DNA from: an uncultured Bacteroidales bacterium
GTDB lineage: Bacteria; Bacteroidota; Bacteroidia; Bacteroidales; Muribaculaceae
Direction: 5' to 3'
Assembly: GCA_902800715.1 (NCBI GenBank)
Contig: CADCFN010000005.1
Coordinates: 79,766-143,765, forward strand
Length of the DNA stretch: 64,000 nt
A model generated the notes under the pieces. It was given only the letters and a program-made list of their open reading frames with translations, did not search any database and had not been told where the DNA came from. The translations under genes and the position numbers were made by a program. Positions 59,347 to 64,000 of the stretch are shown in pieces (positions within the stretch are counted from its first letter, which is position 1; each line of letters begins with the position of its first letter).

Positions 59347-60648
59347 ATGAAAAGAGAACTTGAGAGCAAACTGTTAGCGTGGAAGAATAATCCCAGCCGT
59401 AAGCCTTTGATTGTCATGGGCGCAAGACAAGTGGGAAAAACGTATCTGTTACAGCAGTTTGGATGCGTTCATTATGACCATATGGCCTATATCAACTGTG
59501 ACAACAACCCTCGTGTTGCTAATCTGTTTGCAGAGGATTATGACATGGAGCGCATTATACTTGCCATAGGTGCAATAACCGGTGTTCCCATCATTGCAGG
59601 AAAGACTTTGATTGTCCTCGATGAAATACAGGAACTGAAAAATGGTCTGACTGCATTGAAATACTTCTGCGAACAGGCATCGCAGCACCATGTAGCAGTG
59701 GCGGGTTCGTTGTTGGGCATCACTATGCACCACGGAGAATCGGCACCTGTCGGAAAGGTTGATATACTCAATCTGTATCCGTTGACTTATACAGAGTTTC
59801 TCCAAGCTTTAGGTCATGAGCAATTGGTACAGGTTTTGAAGTCTAACGATTGGAAAACTATCCAGATGCTGAAATACGATTTCATCAAGTACCTGCGCAT
59901 TTACTATTTTGTAGGTGGGATGCCGGAGTCAGTGTTGAAATATATTGAAACCCACGACACGATGTCGGTAAGAGAGGTGCAGAACAATATTCTAGCCATT
60001 TACCGAAGCGACATGTCTAAACATGCCACTCCACAAGAAGTGGTGCGTATCACACAGGTGTGGCAATCTATACCATCTCAACTTGCACGTGAGAACAAAA
60101 AATTCATCTATGGAGCCATCAAATCGGGAGCACGCGCACGTGAGTTTGAACTGGCTATCCAATGGTTGCAAGATGCTGGGTTAGTCATTCGAGTTAATCG
60201 TGCCTCTAAGCCAAATCTGCCACTGAAATTCCATGAAGCCCCGTCTGCATTCAAGCTATATATGCTTGATGTTGGCATGTTGGGGGCATTGGGAAATATA
60301 CCTCCTGAACAGTTGTTGACTAGGGATAATGAACTCTATGACAGCAAAGGTGCTATTACCGAAAATTATGTTGTAAGCCAGATAGCAACTATGCGCGATG
60401 TGACGATGTGCTACTATAGCAACCAAAACCATACCCTTGAAATTGATATGCTTCTGCAAGAGAGGTCCAACATTTGGCCCATTGAAATAAAAGCAGAGGA
60501 AAACCTAAGATCAAAATCGTTGAGCACTTATGTCAAGAATAATCCGTCACTTACAGGATTACGATTCTCAATGAGCGACTACCGCGATCAGCAATGGATG
60601 TTCAACGTACCATTGTATGCTTGTGCAACATTCTTCATGAATAATTAG
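59347..60648 (+). CDS. AAA+ ATPase with DUF4143 domain
   Basis: A 433-residue protein of the AAA_14/DUF4143 type. Walker A is GARQVGKT (residues 25-32), Walker B is LIVLDEIQ (D92-E93), and the C-terminal DUF4143 region (about 210-400) includes a restriction-endonuclease-like patch (NHTLEIDMLLQE, WPIEIKAEE, with Asp and Glu-x-Lys). Bacteroidota often carry many such genes, and their role is not established. Single gene preceded by the 33-bp direct repeats. Followed by composite repeat copy C. Confidence 0.88.
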   Translation: MKRELESKLLAWKNNPSRKPLIVMGARQVGKTYLLQQFGCVHYDHMAYINCDNNPRVANLFAEDYDMERIILAIGAITGVPIIAGKTLIVLDEIQELKNGLTALKYFCEQASQHHVAVAGSLLGITMHHGESAPVGKVDILNLYPLTYTEFLQALGHEQLVQVLKSNDWKTIQMLKYDFIKYLRIYYFVGGMPESVLKYIETHDTMSVREVQNNILAIYRSDMSKHATPQEVVRITQVWQSIPSQLARENKKFIYGAIKSGARAREFELAIQWLQDAGLVIRVNRASKPNLPLKFHEAPSAFKLYMLDVGMLGALGNIPPEQLLTRDNELYDSKGAITENYVVSQIATMRDVTMCYYSNQNHTLEIDMLLQERSNIWPIEIKAEENLRSKSLSTYVKNNPSLTGLRFSMSDYRDQQWMFNVPLYACATFFMNN

Positions 60649-60709
60649 ATAAGATGTGCATTTCCTTGACTCCGGAAAGAAAAAGATACTGAAACTGATA
60701 CACGAAAGG

Positions 60710-60905
60710 CGGTTGGCAAATATGGCAACCGAAATTGACACCTAATGAAACCCGTTGACATAGTTCTAACATTAGAAATTCATGATAACCAGGTGGCTAT
60801 AGTGTCAATTACTACCATGCTATGTTAAGAATCAGAGCCCACAAGGGGCACGGAATCAAACGCCAAGTGGTTAATAATGAAGCCATTTGGCTTTTTTGTT
60901 TTCCC
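60710..60905 (+). repeat. Composite repeat copy C, ending in a tRNA-Lys tail
   Basis: Right part of the composite repeat: a weaker hairpin GGTTGGCA/TGGCAACC (60711-60730, one G-G mismatch), then the shared GAAATTGACACCTAATGA region, then a tRNA-Lys tail relic (60832-60853, GAGCCCACAAGGGGCAC) and the terminator-like hairpin GCCAAGTGG/CCATTTGGC with T-run (about 60862-60899), nearly identical to that of the real tRNA. Confidence 0.8.
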
Positions 60906-60929
60906 TATTGTTGGCGTGTTCCTGACAAA

Positions 60930-61319
60930 GCGCCACAAGATTGACGACATGGCGGCACGGACACGCTGCATGGAAACCCTGCGCGAGCTCTTCCGCCAGT
61001 ACATGTCGCTGCTGATTCTGGAGAAAACCAAGCTGGAGCAGCACTGCATCTACCTCGACCCGAGGATATCGTTCAACGAGATTGACCGATACTTCTTCAG
61101 CGGATGCGCATGTGCTTACTTCCAGATAGCTGTAGATGTCTATACTGACCTGAGGTATAATGAAGATGAATGGACAGATGCGCATAGTTGAGAAACGCTC
61201 GCTGTTTGCAGCACCGCACTTCGTGCGACTTACTGCGCTCGGTTTCTCGAATGCTTCGCATTTTCAGATAGCCGTTGATGTCTATACCGACCTGAGATAC
61301 AATGCCGATGAATGGGAAT
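60930..61319 (+). pseudogene. Phage-like gene with partial duplication and palindromic insertion
   Basis: One frame (to 61191) encodes HKIDDMAARTRCMETLRELF and, at its end, FQIAVDVYTDLRYNEDEW. Then 142 bp later (61262-61319) the same end recurs in another frame as FQIAVDVYTDLRYNADEWE with its natural stop. The roughly 88-bp insert between them carries long inverted repeats (GAGAAACG near 61193 and CGGTTTCTC near 61239, plus CGCACTTCGTGCG at about 61219). The natural stop overlaps the next start, as in a compact phage operon. The N-terminus is missing: sequence before about 60930 belongs to the tRNA tail. Confidence 0.7.
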
Positions 61320-61736
61320 AAGCCTACCGAACAACAGGCCCTGCAGGAGCGCCAGAAGTTCGTCACCGCCTTCAACGACACGATGCTTCGCATCTGGCAG
61401 GAGCAAATCACGCTGCTTGGCGTCATCGACACCGGGGCGCTGCTCGCATCGCCCAAGGCATTGCCGCTGCGGGCAGACGGTCGCTTCTTCGAGGTAGGAT
61501 TATCCCAGTCCTTCCTCGAATACGGCTTGTGGCAGGACTATGGCACGGGCCGCGAGACGCCCCGTGGTAACAGTGGCGATCTTGGCAGAGCCAAGAAACG
61601 CCAGCGCCGCCGCTGGTTCTCCCGCAAGTATTACGCCTCGGTCATGAACTTGAAGGAGTTCCTTGAAGAGAATATCGGGCGAGAGTTCTGTGGCATTATG
61701 AGTGATTTTGCTCGGCGTGCCAACAAAAAAGGCTGA
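61302..61736 (+). CDS. Phage-like protein, possible HK97 gp10-type tail/neck protein
   Basis: A 144-residue protein. FLEYGLWQDYGTGRETPRG (about 79-97) resembles the conserved Y-x-x-YGTG segment of HK97 gp10-like and tail-completion proteins, followed by a basic patch (KKRQRRRWFSRKY). The assignment is by pattern only. The start (ATG 61302 or 61308) overlaps the stop of the upstream phage-like fragment. Its C-terminal third recurs as a relic at 47180-47293. Followed by a bidirectional terminator. Confidence 0.6.
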   Translation: MPMNGNKPTEQQALQERQKFVTAFNDTMLRIWQEQITLLGVIDTGALLASPKALPLRADGRFFEVGLSQSFLEYGLWQDYGTGRETPRGNSGDLGRAKKRQRRRWFSRKYYASVMNLKEFLEENIGREFCGIMSDFARRANKKG

Positions 61737-61755
61737 CCGAGGCCAGCCTTTTTTT
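61725..61755. terminator. Bidirectional terminator
   Basis: Stem AAAAAAGGCTG and CCAGCCTTTTTTT around a short loop (accgagg) between two convergent genes; A/T runs on both sides let it work for both strands. Confidence 0.85.
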
Positions 61756-62327
61756 CAGATATCATCATAAGCATTGGATTGTAATTCTTCATTTGCTACA
61801 TGAATGTTTATTGTGTCTTCATATGTTACGCGAATACAACATTTTTCGCAAATTTCAACCCAAATATGTCCACCTTCAGTTGAAAAGAAAGTTATAAACT
61901 TACATTTATCTCTTACTACTGCTCGCATTTCATAACCGTCTCCTTCTTCATATGGAGAAGAAAAAAATTCATATTCATCAGTAAGCAGATACTTTCTATT
62001 ATATAAAGTTTTTTTCTCTAGGTAATCATTGCGTAATTGTGACCAGCTTTCTTTTTCAGGAAAATCAATTACTATTTTACAAACGGTATTAGTCCTTTGT
62101 GAGGCAACAAGGGTCAATTTGACTAGTTCATTAGCAAATTTTCCATAATAATTGATTGATCCTTCTTTTTCTCCAACTTTAGTGAACCCTTTTTCTTCTA
62201 AACGAAGAGAGAATACTTCTACAGTACCATTTAATGGTATTCCCATAAAGAGAATATGTGTGTTAGCTATCTGAGCATTGCTGAAGATGCAAATCAAGCA
62301 TAATGTGACTGATAAAAGAAATCTCAT
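61755..62327 (-). CDS. Secreted protein of unknown function
   Basis: A 190-residue protein with a signal peptide (about 1-19, FLLSVTLCLICIFSNAQ). The mature part is a mixed alpha/beta domain with a Cys-Glu-x-Cys-Cys cluster (EICEKCCIRVTYE, near 160-172). No family recognised. Strongly AT-rich compared with most of the window. Downstream of the 400-residue gene by 32 bp, probably co-transcribed. Confidence 0.65.
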   Translation of the reverse strand: MRFLLSVTLCLICIFSNAQIANTHILFMGIPLNGTVEVFSLRLEEKGFTKVGEKEGSINYYGKFANELVKLTLVASQRTNTVCKIVIDFPEKESWSQLRNDYLEKKTLYNRKYLLTDEYEFFSSPYEEGDGYEMRAVVRDKCKFITFFSTEGGHIWVEICEKCCIRVTYEDTINIHVANEELQSNAYDDI

Positions 62328-62359
62328 AATGTGAATTGGAAAAAGGCTCTAGACAATTA

Positions 62360-63562
62360 TTAATCTGTTAATCTAAGAAGCTCAGGATGGTCATAGGAAT
62401 AGTACACCTTAAAGACGAATGTGTACTCATTAACTACTTCTTTAACTTGGATTGGAAGCATTAATCGAATCTCTCCTGCTTCTTTCCCTTCATATTTATC
62501 GGGAAGCATTGATCGGGTCTTCCACCCACTGCCTATTGTTGAATAGCCAATTGTGATACCCTCATCGTAATAAACATTTGCGGTTGGAGTAGCAACATCA
62601 TCTATCTTGGCGCCTTTAATAATTGTTGTAGCAGGTTGATCAGACTCTCTTTCTGAGAATCTCGTACCAACATGCATAATTTTTGATGTTTTACCATCTA
62701 ATCCTACAAAAGCAGCCTCATTCCAAATTACTTTAATAGAAGAGGAAGATACATTCTGTAATTCATAACTAAATTGCTTTTCATCTCCTACTATCACAAT
62801 ATCGATGATGTCATCACTAAATGAATACTTTTCAACGCTAGCGTCTTGGATTGTTTTAATATCACTATAGCGTTCACCACTATCTTCGGGTTTTTCAACC
62901 TTAATTAATGCGGTTTTGTATTTGCCCTCAAGAGCGTCAGCGAATGGCGCTTCATCTTTCAATGAATTCTCAACATCTTTAATTACTCCAGTTCGTAAGT
63001 TTTTAACTTTTAAACGAACAACTCCAGCAGCAGCTTTCCTATCATCTGACTTACCAACATAGGCATCAGTAATTTGATATTGGTCTTTCACCATATTATG
63101 AGATATCGTTTGACCTACATTAGCTGATTTGAATTCATTAAAAGGATCAACAAGAACAATAGGCATCCATCCAATCAATGGCCACCGTTTGACGTCTCCC
63201 CAAGCATTAAACTTTAGGGATACTTCCTCATATCCTTTAAACTTAATTTTCTTATTCGTGTCATTTTGAATCGCTTCAATTGTGACTTCTCTATTTGGCT
63301 CTTTATTTAATTGAACATCTTTTACGATAACATTAGTTATTGTATAAATAGTTCCAATGTTATCTCCTTTTGGTTTAAAACCTGATTTATCCCATGTCTC
63401 GAGATCACCATACGCTTCTCGAACCATAAATGATTTACCTACATACTGTTGGTACCCATCTGGAGAAGATTGCTCTTTGAATCCATAATTCTTATTTGTG
63501 TCTAGAGCAAATAAAGAAAAGGTTAATAGCAATGAAGCTAATAATAAAAACGATTTTTTCAT
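62360..63562 (-). CDS. Secreted protein of unknown function
   Basis: A 400-residue protein with a signal peptide (about 1-20, FLLLASLLLTFSLFALD). Predominantly beta-rich: an N-terminal region (about 25-115), a middle region (about 125-225) and a C-terminal region (about 255-400, ending FVFKVYYSYDHPELLRL). No family recognised. Strongly AT-rich, like the next gene, so the pair was probably acquired together. Promoter at 63621-63628. Confidence 0.65.
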   Translation of the reverse strand: MKKSFLLLASLLLTFSLFALDTNKNYGFKEQSSPDGYQQYVGKSFMVREAYGDLETWDKSGFKPKGDNIGTIYTITNVIVKDVQLNKEPNREVTIEAIQNDTNKKIKFKGYEEVSLKFNAWGDVKRWPLIGWMPIVLVDPFNEFKSANVGQTISHNMVKDQYQITDAYVGKSDDRKAAAGVVRLKVKNLRTGVIKDVENSLKDEAPFADALEGKYKTALIKVEKPEDSGERYSDIKTIQDASVEKYSFSDDIIDIVIVGDEKQFSYELQNVSSSSIKVIWNEAAFVGLDGKTSKIMHVGTRFSERESDQPATTIIKGAKIDDVATPTANVYYDEGITIGYSTIGSGWKTRSMLPDKYEGKEAGEIRLMLPIQVKEVVNEYTFVFKVYYSYDHPELLRLTD

Positions 63563-63620
63563 TGTAATCTATGTTTATTGAAGTTAATATAATCTAGTAA
63601 ATCTATGGTTCATTAAAGTG

Positions 63621-63628
63621 CAAAATTA
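63621..63628 (-). promoter_or_regulatory. -7 promoter element of the two-gene secreted-protein unit
   Basis: Minus-strand TAATTTTG followed by C, 58 bp upstream of ATG 63562. Confidence 0.55.
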
Positions 63629-63736
63629 CAAAAAAAATTAAAAGTCAAAAAAAACAAAACTATTTTATACGGTTTATTCGTATATGTGGTTTTCTCAATT
63701 GCAATCCTTGTCTTTTACCACACCGCCCAATCAAAG

Positions 63737-63764
63737 TAGCTTTGCGAAGTAAAATCGCAAAGCT
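63737..63764 (+). promoter_or_regulatory. -7 box overlapping an inverted repeat, intact cassette
   Basis: TAGCTTTG (63737-63744) overlaps a perfect 10-bp inverted repeat AGCTTTGCGA (63738-63747) / TCGCAAAGCT (63755-63764) with a 7-bp loop, 9 bp before the ATG. Same layout as at 49848-49877 with different arm bases, so the structure rather than the sequence is kept. Confidence 0.65.
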
Positions 63765-63773
63765 ATTTTGATT

Positions 63774-64000
63774 ATGATTGACATCCAACAATTGACCTCA
63801 TTGATCTCCGCATTCCGCGTCGAGACCGAGAAAGAAAGCATCTCGCCCGAAACCGTCGGCTCCATCCTCCAGGCCATCGCCGACCTGCTGGCCACCGCCA
63901 CCAGCGAGACCGAGTACAACATCATCCGCTTCTGGAAGGAAACGCTCCAGCAGTTCCGTTTCCTCTACGACATCCAGCAGCGCAACGTCGATGACCACAG
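63774..64000 (+). CDS. Phage-like structural protein, N-terminal part
   Basis: Open to the right window edge (75 complete codons). It begins MIDIQQLTSLISAFRVETEK and continues SPETVGSILQAIADLLATAT, a short helical domain of the kind found at the N-terminus of tail-fibre or appendage proteins in Bacteroidales prophages; that identity is inferred from pattern and context. A disrupted copy lies at 49882-50144. Base composition is GC-rich compared with the AT-rich pair just upstream. Confidence 0.6.
   Translation, partial: MIDIQQLTSLISAFRVETEKESISPETVGSILQAIADLLATATSETEYNIIRFWKETLQQFRFLYDIQQRNVDDH

Noticed and set aside
60877-60930. N-terminal codons (MKPFGFF) of the phage-like frame
   Set aside because: These are read from the tRNA-Lys terminator relic; the gene homology starts only after about 60930.
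63731-63998. Two minus-strand ORFs at the right edge
   Set aside because: They are antisense shadows of the plus-strand MIDIQQL gene, which has a promoter, a sensible start and a paralogue.

Overview
The window looks like chromosome of a Bacteroidota bacterium, order Bacteroidales, probably a gut or rumen member of the Muribaculaceae/Prevotellaceae type. Three things point there. Start codons are repeatedly preceded by the Bacteroidota -7 promoter element TAnnTTTG rather than by Shine-Dalgarno sequences. Outer-membrane and lipoprotein genes are numerous. Several loci are typical of the group: glycine-lipid acyltransferases, DUF4271 with hemD, argR with an argC relative, GH89, GH9 and GH106 glycosidases, and a DUF4143 ATPase. 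Genus cannot be fixed by eye.

Region 1 (1-14.2 kb, minus strand) is an almost complete division and cell-wall (dcw) cluster in the order rsmH, ftsL, ftsI, murE, mraY, murD, ftsW, murG, murC, ftsQ, ftsA, ftsZ (ftsZ cut by the window edge). It makes lipid II from the UDP-MurNAc stage and assembles the septal machinery. One promoter lies in front of rsmH, and mraZ is missing from its usual place.

Region 2 (14.5-46.7 kb) is mostly housekeeping: an Lrp regulator, a mannose-1-phosphate guanylyltransferase, ssb, argR coupled to an ArgC-like protein that has lost its catalytic residues, a LytS/LytTR two-component pair, and a glycine-lipid operon (glsA-glsB) running into a Wzi-like outer-membrane protein and a lipoprotein. 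Then come surface proteins; rnpA-yidD-tatD; a LOG-family gene with DUF4271 and hemD (HemD carries a histone-like tail); an aminotransferase; an LpxL-type acyltransferase; a BASS-like transporter; a thyA-folA-lpxB operon; outer-membrane phospholipase A; DUF554; a GH89 alpha-N-acetylglucosaminidase; and a MalY-type lyase whose last codons lie in a 61-bp tandem repeat.

Region 3 (46.97-64 kb) is accessory DNA stacked downstream of a tRNA-Lys(CUU) gene. The tRNA 3' end plus its terminator recurs in decayed form near 49.03 and 60.84 kb, with a more decayed relative near 52.74 kb. Phage-like gene fragments lie after these copies: one protein is a fragment at 47.2 kb and intact at 61.3 kb, another is a broken copy at 49.9 kb and intact at 63.8 kb. 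Between them sit NTF2-fold immunity lipoproteins (one frameshifted), a GH9 cellulase, a Sel1-repeat protein, a GH106 alpha-L-rhamnosidase with a GDPD lipoprotein, and a DUF4143 ATPase preceded by three 33-bp-spaced direct repeats. The last 2.3 kb is visibly AT-richer. No integrase, transposase, CRISPR array or rRNA was found. All family assignments are from reading the translations; no database search was run.
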